The notes: a model not told the origin generated them from the sequence alone. Numbered from the stretch's first letter, positions 10,911-21,849 are shown. The stretch is 64,000 nt of DNA from Sipunculus nudus (GCA_026874595.1 CM049306.1:10249019-10313018); one strand, 5' to 3'. Translations and numbers: made by a program.

Positions 10911-12407
10911 CCTCATTCTATTACCCTTACCACTTAATCCATGTCTCACTTCAACTGTATCACTCTGATTTCTGCGGATACACATAGTCGCTTGTTGACT
11001 ACCCATATTCTAGTTTTAAAATGTCCTAGTCTGAAACTTGCAGGTCCGAAATGTCCATTTTGCTGAAATCATAATGACTAAGGTAGATATCCAGGACTTA
11101 AAAGGATCAATATTAAATTTTAAAAATAAACTTCCATTCATATTCCCAAACTCTGCATAGGTTCGCATTAGGCCTGTAGGCCTTGTTATCATATATAACA
11201 GCTGAGCGCCGTGACCCATGGATCCCTTGGTTTCAAGTAATGAAGCCCCCCTGTTCTCGAATTTCTGGATCCGCCACGGTGAAGAAACCACTGCGCAAAG
11301 CGTATAAATACCAAGATGTTTGAAATGGTAGCGGTTGTGTAAGGACATTACTGGATAAGTCCATCAGCCATATACCGACCACCGCCAGTAATTATTCTTT
11401 TACACCGGAAGTCAGAACCCCGTCGCACGAAGCACACAGTTAAAAATTACCTGAGCCCCTATCCACACTCATCCTGATTACACTAAATTGGTTTTCTTTA
11501 GTCTAGTAGTAGTCCGTTATGCGTGCGGACTGTTGTTCGCTTTACAAAAGTCGAAAAGAATTATTCTTTACGGAGCGTTCAAGTTTGCTGTCCGCATTAG
11601 AATCGCAATCCAATTTGCTGTGCTGCAACACGTGTTATTTCTCGGGGAAGGATTTGTTCAAAGGGTGACGAAACAAGCGGAACTACTGCTAACCCTAACC
11701 CTACAGTATATTTTAGACCTAACTGATGCAGAATACCCTATTTTCATGTAAGGTAGCCATCAATCTGTTAGTTTTATTTTTTTTATAAAAAAAAATAATA
11801 GTTAGGCCAAAGAAATAAAAGGTATGTTTCTAAGGCACCCCCCCCCCCCCCCCCATATCAATTTTAACCCCCGCTCCGTAGCAAAAACTTTGATTTTGAT
11901 CTTTCAAGAAGTTAAAATAATAGAATCTTGATAAATTTTCCTTTGTTATGCAGTGCTTTAACCTGTTTAGCAAAACATATATATTCTGTTATATGCATGC
12001 TTTTCCCCTGATCATATGCCATTTTTATTGAAACATATTAAAAAGGTAAAAAAAAAAAAAAAATGAAACATCGCCCGCACGCACTGGTTTCTGAAAAAGT
12101 TGAGAATTATACCTTTTTTTGCCTTAATGGAAACAAATATCTAGAGCCATAGTCGGAGCCTGCATGGACACCTCCGCCAGAATCCTTATAAACTTTCATG
12201 AGATCGCATGTTCACAGTGTCACGTTTCACAAACTAGGTTCACAATGGCCACCAAGGGTTACTGAACTAATGTTAGATCTATCTGATGTTCTCATAGGTC
12301 ATGAGCCATTTCGTTACTGGAAACGGCCAGGTGAGCTCCATTACAAAGACAGTTCGGAATGTCTCCGCGATTGAAAAGAATATGTGTTCTCTCATTTAGT
12401 ATACATT
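10911..12407. other. Intergenic DNA with repeat scraps, no gene
   Basis: A repeat tail (agctgagcgccgtgacccatgg) lies at about 11200. It is followed by words like those of other transposon ends ('tctggatccgccacggtg', about 11265). A C-run lies at 11840-11853. The 87-aa plus frame at 11488-11751 and the 110-aa minus frame at 11016-11348 match no family I know. Confidence 0.45.
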
Positions 12408-13129
12408 TTATTATTGGGGACTGCCTAAAACGCATGCACGCCTGCGTGCACGCCTACGTGCACGCAGTTTCGACAGCTTTAGCAAGTGCCTAAACCGCGT
12501 GCGGCCCGAATTGCGGACAACAACGTCTGGCCAGAAAAATAGTTGTTTTTTTTTTGTTTTTTTGGGGGGGGGGGGGGGTTGTTAATTTGTCTGAGGGAAC
12601 TTTATATAATTTATGCGGGGAATAACATGAATATTTTTTTACTTTTAATATGAAGATTACAGCTGTACATCACAAGCATGAAGGATAGCCGCGACACGGG
12701 GAGTAACGGCGACGTAACACTCCATGGTGTAACAGGTTTACTTGGGGAAAAAAGCAGTTAAGGAGTCCATTTTTTTAATTGAATGGCAAAGAGGGCGGAC
12801 GGAAAGATAAATATGTAACAATTATGTTTGAAAATGACTATACTTGGAAGCAATGATCCAGTAAGTATATGCGTTGCAAATATCGTTTTGTAATAACATG
12901 CTACGTATTATTAACCCCATTAATAATTTATTATGAAACCTTGTGTCTTCTTTATTACTTACAAAGTTCCATGGCTTTTTACTACTTCAACGTCATGCAT
13001 TCAATACTTGTAGAATAAAAGATGTAAAAACTAAAAGACAAACTTTACCATTTTGAAAGTGCATGTTTATAGTTAAAAGCAATGGCCCAATTTATATATC
13101 TATTAATAATAGCCTACCGATTTTGACAG

Positions 13130-13131
<2 letters not shown>

Positions 13132-13205
<74 letters not shown>
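13132..13205. repeat. (TA)n microsatellite
   Basis: About 74 bases of TA repeat, interrupted once by 'taggcatata', inside the transposon at 12416-14490. Confidence 0.9.
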
Positions 13206-13208
<3 letters not shown>

Positions 13209-13621
13209 TAATGGAATAGTTACATCAGTTATGTACCGGTACAATAGGACAGGTACCAGTTTACATAAATTCTTAATTGTCTAAATTTTGAAGTTTGGTG
13301 CCATTTAATATTAAATGTGGATGCCAATTTTGCCATACATTCACTGGAATAATAGCCATAGTAATACAGAAGCTATGATTTACTCAGCCAGTCACAGGCA
13401 ATCAAAACATCAAAGGATCTAATTATTAATTCATTTTTGCTGTATGTATTTAAAATAAAGGGATTAGTCATATCGCTAAAGTGACCTGCAAAATAACTGA
13501 ACTGTAATACATTGCTTAATTAAAATGTAAAAAAAAAAAATATACAAAATTAGCTTAATCTGGGATAGTGATCTTAGATTTGACACTTATAAAAAGTTTT
13601 AGTTATTTTGTCCATTTGGGT

Positions 13622-13748
13622 ACAGCTAACTGAAGGTATATCTGAAATGGTTCAATGTGACAGTTGTGATAAATGGTTTTTTTTTACATGTAATCTTGGA
13701 TATCTAGAACTTAGTAGAAAATGGTGGATTTGTCACATGTGTAAATAG
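13622..13748 (+). pseudogene. PHD-finger remnant inside the transposon
   Basis: Reading 13648-13748 gives EMVQCDSCDKWFFFTCNL, then about eleven residues later WWICHMCK and a stop codon. This is the C-terminal half of a PHD zinc finger (C-x2-C-x4-W-F-x-x-x-C ... W-x-C-x2-C). The usual histidine of the WFH-x2-C motif is replaced by Phe within a T-rich run, so the zinc site is broken. No long frame extends upstream. The fragment lies within the TIR element, so it is best read as decayed transposon cargo, not a host gene. Confidence 0.6.
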
Positions 13749-14263
13749 GGTAAAATTTAATAAAAATATATATTTCACATTCAAGTTTTTGGTTGTTACA
13801 TGGTCAATTTTTATTTTTAAAGCCATATTAATTATTCTAGAATGGCTAGTGTTTTAGTTGGATTGGTATACGTGGTATATGTCTCAGTAACTTGTTTTTC
13901 ATAATATATTTCACCTTGTGCTTATTTTTGCCTGTTATAACAGTAATTATAGTCTGTATATATTTATTGTATCACATATTTCTGTATATGTTGTGTTTGT
14001 TGTAAATAATTTTGTTGTAACCAGTATGTGGCTTCAGTTCACTTCCTCAGAATAAAGACACCCAAGAAATATTATTAGTGATAATTGTATTCTCAATATG
14101 AATTTAATAATCAAATTAGGTCTTTTATAATAATTTAAATCAAATAACTAATAATAGTTAAATCTTTTATAATTTCTCATGTATGAAAAATGAAAAAATA
14201 TTCATGATGAATACTGTTTATGTTAATACCCACATAAATTATATGAATATAATATAAACATAA

Positions 14264-14266
<3 letters not shown>

Positions 14267-14311
<45 letters not shown>
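14267..14311. repeat. (TA)n microsatellite
   Basis: About 45 bases of AT repeat near the right end of the same transposon. It produces the 'IYIYIY' stretch of a spurious minus-strand frame. Confidence 0.9.
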
Positions 14312-14314
<3 letters not shown>

Positions 14315-14765
14315 AATAGTAATAAGTTCCATCAGACAAATTATCAAAACACATCCCACAATAACTTTTTTCTGGTCAGACGTTGTTGTCCGCAAAATCG
14401 GGCCGCACGCGATTTAGGCACTTGCTAAGGCAGTCGAAACTGTGTGCACGTAGGCGTGCACGCAGGCGTGCATGCGTTTTAGGCAGTCCCTTATTATTTT
14501 GATTAAGATGATCTGTTAATACTGGTGGCTTGATATTTACTACGCAAAATGTCTTACGTTTGTAACTCTTTTGCGGTACGTTTATAACTGATGCAAGAGT
14601 TTATATTCAAATATTGTACTTTTTCCAGTACAATTATTATTAATGTGATTTCTGCTGGGCAGAGAGCGTATCCCCCACATTCACGTGACGTCACGGCCAA
14701 TCCATGGCAGGTCCTTACCGTAAGGTCAAAGGTCGATTGTAGAGAGTGCGGATCCCCAGTGTAAG

Positions 14766-14771
14766 AAAAAA
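14766..14771 (-). terminator. RNA polymerase III terminator of tRNA-Leu
   Basis: Six T on the minus strand begin 3 nt after the tRNA 3' end at 14775, the expected place for Pol III termination. Confidence 0.8.
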
Positions 14772-14774
14772 TAT

Positions 14775-14889
14775 TGTCAGAAGTGGGATTCGAACCCACG
14801 CCCACATTCGTGGACCAGAACACTCACACCTGTATTCAGGCAAAGTTTATCCTTGAGTCTGGCGCCTTAGACCACTCGGCCATCCTGAC
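14775..14889 (-). tRNA. tRNA-Leu (anticodon CAA) with a 31-nt intron
   Basis: On the minus strand the gene starts GTCAGGATGGCCGAGTGGTC and ends CACTTCTGACA. The acceptor stem pairs GTCAGGA with TCTGAC, with A as discriminator. The A box (TGGCCGAGTGGTC) and B box (GGTTCGAATCC) are intact. The anticodon stem CCAGA/TCTGG encloses ACTCAAG, giving anticodon CAA for UUG codons. A 31-nt intron (genome 14821-14851) follows position 37, the canonical site, and contains a CCTG...CAGG hairpin. The spliced length is 84 nt with a long variable arm (class II), as expected for Leu. Animal tRNA-Leu(CAA) genes commonly have an intron here. It looks functional and is not a SINE head, because a T6 terminator follows directly. 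Confidence 0.96.
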
Positions 14890-15178
14890 AGTATTATATT
14901 CAGGTCTTTGAATAACTTCTTAACCCCCCCCCCCCCCCCCCCCTCTCAACGGTATGACTGACTGAACATTTTGAACTTGGCAGAACCCTTCATTCAGTCG
15001 CACGTCGTGTTTATTACATGGCATGGCCGGAACCCTGTCGTGCCTGCGGGTAGCAGGTGCTGACACCTACCGCCTGCTAATATAATCATAGGCATTTATA
15101 ATTCCCACCAGCTAACCCACCTGTTCATTACTTTGTACTTGAAGACCAGCTTTATCCGAAATACGACAAAATAAAATA

Positions 15179-15968
15179 GGAAGTGGCTAAACAGCCGGCA
15201 GGGAATACTGACCTTGCCGGCAGTCTAGCCCACTGGCTGAACTGATGGCAAATGAATGTAACATTGATACTCCATACTTTCCATTATTATTTTGCCAATA
15301 TAGTGCTGACTTACCAAATTAGATATTTTGATAGTCTTTTTGTAAGAAATGCCATTTGGTGTGGATATTGCTTGCATCATCTCACAACACAATAGCTAGG
15401 CTCAACAGCTTTAATAGGGTGTGGTGTAAGATTGTTTGATTATACCTTTGATCAAGTAATTAGCTGATCCTTTGGCCATTTATTTGACATATCCTGAGTT
15501 GTTTGTTTTCACACACTAATTATTTGTTTGCTCATAAGCACACTAGTGTATTAACTGTAAACATTCTCTGCACACACATTCACATTTCTAGTATATTTTT
15601 ATCACAAAATCTATAAACTATCCTGTTAATATTACAATTTTTTATAATAAAATTTATATAAAAAACTCCCCTGTAAATATCACAAATGTGCACTCTTAGA
15701 ACCTATACTCATTAGTAATCAACATACTTATTACATATAGACCAGCAAAATAGTTTATTTGGTAAGTCAGCACTATATTTTCAGCTCATTGGCCAAATAA
15801 TAATGGAAAGTACAGAGTACAACACTGAAATAGAGCATACATTAATTTGCCGGCAGTTTAGCCAGTGGGCTAGACTGCTGGCAAGGTCAATTTCCCCTGC
15901 CGGCTGTTTAGCCTATGGCAGGCTATGGACTAAACTGCCGGCACCCTGCCGGCTGTTTAGTCACTTCC
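15179..15968. mobile_element. Non-autonomous TIR element, MULE-like (790 bp)
   Basis: The left end GGAAGTGGCTAAACAGCCGG and right end CCGGCTGTTTAGTCACTTCC continue as inverted repeats for about 170 bp (left to about 15345, right from about 15755). They share 'aaggtca', 'cagtctagcccactgg' and 'gtaagtcagcactatat'. The right arm has an extra ~48-bp partial duplication of its own end. The flanks AATAAAATA (15170-15178) and AATAAAAAA (15969-15977) agree at 8 of 9 positions, a probable 9-bp target duplication. Long TIRs with 9-bp duplications suggest a Mutator-like MITE. The interior is non-coding. Confidence 0.75.
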
Positions 15969-16029
15969 AATAAAAAACCGAACTATACATCCGTGACAGG
16001 TGTACATTTTGTTCCACAGGCAAGCAGAA

Positions 16030-16390
16030 TGACATACCAAAACATAACTTGTGAGTTAATAAGCAGAAAAGGCAAGGCCGATGACGATTATGGCGATGTA
16101 CGTTTCGGAGTGTCGTAGCGGCATCGTAGCGGGGGGTGGGGTGGGGGGTCTCGACGGGCGTGCATGGTCTGAGCTGTCGCGCCTGCTAACGGATGTAGCG
16201 GTTTCTGTGTTGTACCTGTGGGTGCTGCTGCTCTCCGATCTCCTCATTTCTTCTCTTGCTTGCTCCTAGGTAAGTTGGCGGCTGAAACGACTCATCTTCG
16301 TCTTCGACTCCAGTCAAACTTTTACGCCTAGGGAAGTGCCCGGGGAACGGGTCAAAGACCCTTCTATTGGATCTCGACTCGAACATGTTC
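16030..16390 (-). other. CpG-rich patch with overlapping frames, possible first exon
   Basis: This is the most CpG-rich stretch in the first 20 kb. On minus, a 66-aa frame (16186-16386) starts at an ATG and reads MFESRSNRRVFDPFPGHF, then a KRRNEEIGEQQ segment, with no similarity I know. A possible donor CAG|GTACAA sits on minus near 16217. On plus, CTAG|GTAAGT at 16269 also looks like a splice donor. It could be a promoter or first exon of an unrecognised gene, or old transposon DNA. The strand is not settled. Confidence 0.25.
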
Positions 16391-16864
16391 AGTTTGTCTG
16401 TCAGTCAGATAAGGCAAACGTTTATTTCGAATCATACTCACCACATTTTTTATTATTATAATTAAATCGTGTTTGTTGATGCTCTAGGAACGACTTAACA
16501 TTTTGTAATGTCTGACTATGAGTCTCAGAGAATGTTTCAGAGTAACAAACTGCTTTGTGCTTTTATACACTATCGTAGTTACTGACAGATGGCGCTGCGA
16601 AAGCCCCTTTTGAAAAAAAAAAACAACTAGAAAACGGGCACTCGACAAGTGACTAAATCACAGAGGCATGGGTAAATTAAGGCATTGAATGGTCCTGACA
16701 TGACATGACTCCAAATTTGTGGCATTAGTGATGCCGATTAAACTTCTCATACATGTGCAATTTTCACAAAAAACAGATCTACAGATGGATACACCATGCA
16801 ACATTTCAGGCTGAGACACCAATCCACTACTAAGAAGAAGTGCACCAATGTATTCTATAAAAAC

Positions 16865-18300
16865 GGAACAGCAGGTGGCGCCACATGGAACATTATATGC
16901 CACGCAACAACGGTTGCTGGTGGCGCCACCAGTCTTTAGTACGAGATGGTGGTATCTAAGATCTTACGGCATGCACAATTTCAGGCAAATACAACAACCT
17001 TTCCTGAAAAAAGAGCATTATTTAATTCTACAAAAAAAGAATAGATGGCGCCAACATCATGGTCTACGAGATTACTCTCCAAGATGGATGGGACATGCCA
17101 AATTTCAGACCAATACACTAAATTTCTCCTGAGATTGGAGCAATTTTCGTCCAAAGCAGACGCACGGATGGACGCCAAGCAAGAACGATTACAGGTGGCG
17201 CCACTAGTATTAGGTGCGAAATGGATGTATCCAAGATCCATGTACACACACAATTTCAGGCCAATACGGCAAACCACTCCTGAGGAAAGGCATCAATGTA
17301 TTCTACGAAAATAGGACGACAGGTAGCGCCACCTTTGTTCTAGAAATTTAAGGCCAATCAATCGAACCACTTCTGAGATATGAACAATTTTCACCCAAAG
17401 CAAACGCACGGTTGGATGCCACGCAAAATCGGTTGCAGGTGGCGCCACCACTGACCAGTCTTTAGTACGAGATGGAGGTATCTAAGATCTACAGGCATGC
17501 ACAATTTCAGGCTAACATGGGAACCCACCCATGAGAAAAGGGCATAAATTTATTCTACAAAAAACGGGAAGTTAGGTGGCGCCACCTGTCCGGTCTACGC
17601 GTAGATTACTCTCTAAGATGGATGGGATATGCCAAATTTCAGACCAATACACTTAACCACTCCTGAGATATGAGCAATTTTCACCCAAAGTAAATGCACG
17701 GGTGGACGGCACAAGAAAGCGATTGCAGATGGACCCAGCAGTCGTTAGTATAAGATAGAGGTATGCAAGATCTATGGACATGCACAATTTAAGGCCGATA
17801 CGGCAAACCATTCTCGAGAAAAGGGTATCTATGTATTCTAAGTAAACGGGAAGGTGCATGGCGGCACCTGTCTTTACTACGAGAAAACTATCCAAGATGG
17901 ATGGACTTGCCAAATTTCAGACCAATCCACTGAACCACTCCTGCGATATGAGCAATTTTCACCCAAAGCAAACGTATGGATGGACGGCACACGAAAACGA
18001 TTACAGATGGCTCCACAATTTTTATGTACGAGATGGAGGTATCCAAAATCTATTGTAATGCACAATTTCAGCCCAAAACATTGATTTAATCACTAAGACG
18101 AACAGATGGCAAACGCGTGGATGGACGCAACGCAAAAATCATCGTAGGTGGCGCCACCAGTCTCGAGATTGAGAGATCCAAGATCTATGAACATGCAAAT
18201 TTTCACCTCAATACATTAAACCACTCCCTGAGATATGGGCTGTTATCACTGAGACGCTCATATTCATACTGCGGATGATAGCAGATGGCGCCACCTGTCT
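16865..18300 (-). repeat. Second satellite array of the same family, inverted
   Basis: GGTGGCGCCACC-type palindromes start at 16873, 16919, 17044, 17193, 17322, 17438, 17575, 18147 and 18283, and worn ones lie near 17728, 17852 and 18005. The linkers 'agatctatggacatgcacaattt', 'aggccaatacggcaaaccact' and 'cctgagatatgagcaatttt' are reverse-complement relatives of the array at 9.87-10.9 kb (gatctatacacatgcaaaattt, ggccaaatcggtcaaacggtt, ccgagatatgagc). So this is the same family in the opposite orientation and more decayed. Short frames here are repeat artefacts. Confidence 0.8.
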
Positions 18301-18310
18301 TGGTTACGCA

Positions 18311-19037
18311 CAACTACATAGGTGAGCAAATAACTATGCCTGGTTTCGGAAAAATCAGATAAAGGGTCTCAGAGGAGTTCTCCGGAAACGAACGCGGAAC
18401 CCGCGCCGCGTGAAAACATATTATCTGCAAAACTCTGTTCGGCGGATACTATAATTTGACATATCCCTGGATTTATGGAGAAAGAAAGAAAATTACACCC
18501 CTTAAGACAAACCTATGATCATTCCCTACAGATCATGACCAAAAATGTGCATATCCAAGGCTTAGCCACAGAGGAGTTCCGTGACAAAAGTCCAGTGCGA
18601 CCACCGTCAATTACGATATATATATATTATATAATTATCACGCTATTCCTTTCTCATGACACATTATCTTCCATAAATATACATTAATACCAAGATATAT
18701 TACCGTAAACAAAAAAAAAATAAATATATATAATCCTAATTATATCCTCGTGTATCACCTGGTCAAGGGAATAGGTTAATAATGGTTAATTAATGGAGTT
18801 GCAATAGGAATTCCAATGTGAAAGGTTGATATAACTGGATTTTCACTGCTATTTCAATCTCAACCGGTCTACTTTGGACTATTCAAATGTTCACTGCTTT
18901 ACTTTTTGACATTCTGAAGTGAACTAGTCTTCATTGGAATATCCTAAAATACACTTGTTTAATTATTTTAGAATATAAAACTTATTTGACTTAACATATA
19001 AACCCTTTTCTTTTTAAGTGTGCATTTGAAATTCTGT
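18311..19037. other. Intergenic DNA, nothing assignable
   Basis: A GC-richer patch at about 18360-18440 shares the phrase 'cagaggagttc' with 18568, suggesting an old tandem duplication. The rest is AT-rich with no gene seen. Confidence 0.4.
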
Positions 19038-19084
19038 AAGTGCAGGGGCGTAGCCAGGATTGAGGTAGGGGAGGGGGCCAAAAT

Positions 19085-19998
19085 CAGTGGCGGATCAAGA
19101 ATTTCGAAAACGGGGGGGGGGGGGGGGGGGGGGGGAGGGGCGCTAATATACATGTATGGGCAATAGGAAAACGGTTATAAATACAAGTATATATATTTAT
19201 ATATTATATTATTATTATTATTATAAATTTGTACTATACTTTATATATTTTAGTGTATGAAAATATATATTTTTTTTTATTTTCAATTATGAACCATGGT
19301 GTAAAATATATATTTTTTTATTTTCAATTATGAACCATGGTGTAATTAAGGTTAGTTACAGGTACATAGGGAGGGTATGGGAGGGGGTTTCCCCCTCACG
19401 TATTGGGAAATTTTTTAATATACAATGTAAAGAGGACATTTTGAGGCAATTTTCACAAAAAAATAAGGATTTCCTGTTCCTGAAAAACAGTTCCCTGACG
19501 TCATTACATTATGTAGTCAAACTGTTGAGAAGTTCAATATTTAATATTTATATATCTTAAAATTAGGATATAAAATTTAAATGTAATGCTCGTGGTGAAA
19601 TAACTGATAAACTGAATTATTATGTTAAACTTTGCATTTTACCGGGTTCCGTGGTCTCGACAGCACACAGGACTCCTAAAAGCTCAACACAGATTGCGAG
19701 TTTTAGTACCAGTATCACCAGAGGAGCCGTAAGATTGTTCACGGTCGACCCCAACCAGGGCCCGGAGCTCGATCGATCTGCAGTTGTTCTGCAGCTGTTA
19801 ATAAATATCCTTATACTCAATTAATAAATTTGAAAGTAATTGTAACTGCAGATAACTAAAATAAAGTCTAATTCCTTATTAATCATAAGAAACATGAAAA
19901 GCGAAAATTAATCTCGGAAATCGGAAATACGATAAAAAGAGATTTTGCAGCTCAACGGGGGCCGCGCGTCGAAGGCGCCCCCTCTGGATCCGCCACTG
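19085..19998. mobile_element. Nested element with CAGTGGCGGATC ends (914 bp)
   Basis: The left CAGTGGCGGATCAAGAATTT and right GGATCCGCCACTG are hAT-type inverted ends lying inside the 19043-20205 element. The flanks (gccaaaat and atagtata) do not match, so the duplication is lost or the boundary is shifted. The inside holds a G-run at 19112-19140 and a ~51-bp tandem duplication at about 19258-19345 ('ttttcaattatgaaccatgg' twice). No intact gene is present. Confidence 0.6.
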
Positions 19999-20024
19999 AT
20001 AGTATATATCCACCACTGATTTAA

Positions 20025-20027
<3 letters not shown>

Positions 20028-20089
<62 letters not shown>
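20028..20089. repeat. (TA)n microsatellite
   Basis: About 62 bases of TA repeat between the inner and outer right ends of the nested hAT-like elements. Confidence 0.9.
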
Positions 20090-20093
<4 letters not shown>

Positions 20094-20210
20094 ATTAGAT
20101 TAAGTGAAATTCCGAAAGGACGACGAGTATTCGATACGACCGGGGCGGGGAGGGGGGGGGGGGGGGTCCATGGCCCCCTGCGGCCCCCACTTGGCTATGC
20201 CCCTGAAGTG

Positions 20211-21012
20211 TAAGGTAAATACAGGACCGGACTAGGCCGCCATTTCTCGGTGGGCCGATAGTGAAACAATGGGCGTATCGGCACTCGGTTCAAATCTAAA
20301 TGTAAGTATACTAAACTGTTTTACTTCAATCTGGGGGAAGCACGCTTTTTCAGCACTTTAGTGCGGTTTACGAACCCTTAATCGATGTATTCTATAAAAC
20401 GTGTGTTTTCTGTCTGCACTTGAGACAAGTGTTGACTTAACATAAAATGTAGGTAACGGCAATATACAAAATACATTATAGACAAGATATTAATTACATT
20501 GAGTCCCAATGTCTTCATAAATAATTATATAATCAGGGGATATGACTTGAATTATAAGAACTGAGAGGAAAGTTTTTATATTTGTATTTTAAGAATGATA
20601 ATTTAAAAGTGAAAATACAACACCTGTTGAAACATCGCGTTTTGCGGTGGCTCAGGGACCCGATACACAGGGTCACACTAGTGCTGCGCATGTCATTTCA
20701 GCGGAGTCCCCTGCATGGAAGTATGGTTACAAATATGTTCGATAGGTTGTACAGTGAGTTTACATTTGGCCCATGGACCGTATATTGTCCGTCCAACAGA
20801 GATTTACACGGCCATACGGTGACAGAAATCCCGATGGGGAACTAGCTGGGGCACAGTTATTTTTTTCTTTTGATATACCACTGACGATTTAACTTGGTGT
20901 TAATTCAGCATACATGGACACTGATGTCAAGAAAACAACACCGATCCTTCACCAGACCTATGCGTAAATTATTCTATGTTAAAGGTGGTAAATGCAATTA
21001 AAACATTTATTA
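20211..21012. other. No gene recognised
   Basis: An 87-aa plus frame at 20582-20845 starts with an ATG but has no family resemblance. I treat it as chance. Confidence 0.4.
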
Positions 21013-21565
21013 GGCCCTTTTCCATGCGCGCTGAAACGCGCGTTGAAACAAAATCGCGCTGAATTGAGCTTTTCCATTTGCGCGGAAACACGCGCCTCTG
21101 AGTGAGTTGTTATCACAAGGGATACCCCGTCCCAAAGCTTTCCCGGCAACATGTCGAGCATGTGTCTGTTCACTTTAAGCATGTATACATTTAAAATTTC
21201 GTTATATTTGCAGGAACGTACAGTTAGTATTGCGGTAGTGTGCTATTGACAGAAGGGCATGGGTCGTACACAGGCTCTATAAGAGAAGATTATTAAGTAC
21301 CGCAGTCGGTAATAACATATTTACCACCCCGCCACATATAATAATATATGTTTATATGATATATATAATCATGCATTAAAGTAGACAAACCAAATGCATG
21401 TCAGTAAAGGCCTATGCTGCAGGGGCGTTCTCACGCAGACTGCATTCGCGTCCCTGACCTCAAGAAGAAGGCGCACAAGCGCGCGTTTCCGCCTGCATGG
21501 AAAAGGTATACCTGATGAACACTAGCGCGATTTTTTTTTCAGCGCGCGGAAACGGGCGCCCTGAT
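21013..21565. mobile_element. Harbinger-like MITE with CCATG/CGCGCG ends
   Basis: The left end TTA|GGCCCTTTTCCATGCGCGC, with GAAACGCGCG behind it, pairs with CGCGCGTTTCCGCCTGCATGG...AAAAGG at about 21480-21506. A further CG-rich block to about 21565 repeats 'agcgcgattttttttt' and 'cgcgcggaaacg'. The end sequence resembles that of the Harbinger element at 23079. The right boundary and target duplication are unclear. Confidence 0.45.
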
Positions 21566-21849
21566 ATATGCCACAAGTTCAATTCATCTTCTATACAGAC
21601 AGATAATGAGTTATTGTCTATTTGTCGAATCATCTAGAAAAAGCACATTGGTATATATACCATCTGAATTGATATGATTAATTAAAAGTTAATAAAATAC
21701 TTCCAAAATAAAACTGCGAGAAGTTCAGAAAAATAATCTATGATTTTTAAAGTAAATTGCGCAAAACTATTGGACTATTGATACTGATACCCTGTGACAA
21801 TAGTTTTGTAGTCCGTTCCACTACATAAGGTAGGCTATTATAGTATTAT

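Larger units (their letters stand above)
12416..14490. mobile_element. DNA transposon with ~127-bp TIRs and 8-bp target duplication
   Basis: The left end GGGGACTGCCTAAAACGCAT and the right end ATGCGTTTTAGGCAGTCCC are inverted copies that align for about 127 bp, down to 'gacaacaacgtctg(g/a)ccagaaaaa' (left about 12416-12543, right about 14362-14490). The TIRs contain alternating GCACGCCTGCGTGCACGCC words. TTATTATT flanks both sides (12408-12415 and 14491-14498), a perfect 8-bp target-site duplication. Eight bp fits hAT, Merlin or P-like groups, but the termini are not the usual hAT CAG...CTG, so I leave the superfamily open. The inside is AT-rich and holds a PHD-finger remnant and two (TA)n tracts. 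Confidence 0.85.
19043..20205. mobile_element. hAT-like element with CAGGGGCGTAGCCAG ends (1163 bp)
   Basis: The left end is CAGGGGCGTAGCCAGG and the right end is TTGGCTATGCCCCTG, imperfect TIRs of the CAG...CTG type found in hAT-related elements. AAGTG abuts both sides (19038-19042 and 20206-20210), a candidate 5-bp duplication. It has no transposase frame. It encloses a second element and a (TA)n tract, with long G-runs near both ends. Confidence 0.65.

Noticed and set aside
11690-11706. CTAACCCTAACCCTA, telomere-like words
   Set aside because: Only two and a half CCCTAA units. Too short for an interstitial telomere.
9860-18300. CRISPR-like regular spacing
   Set aside because: Units are long diverged dimers in eukaryotic DNA, with no identical short repeats separated by unique spacers and no cas genes.
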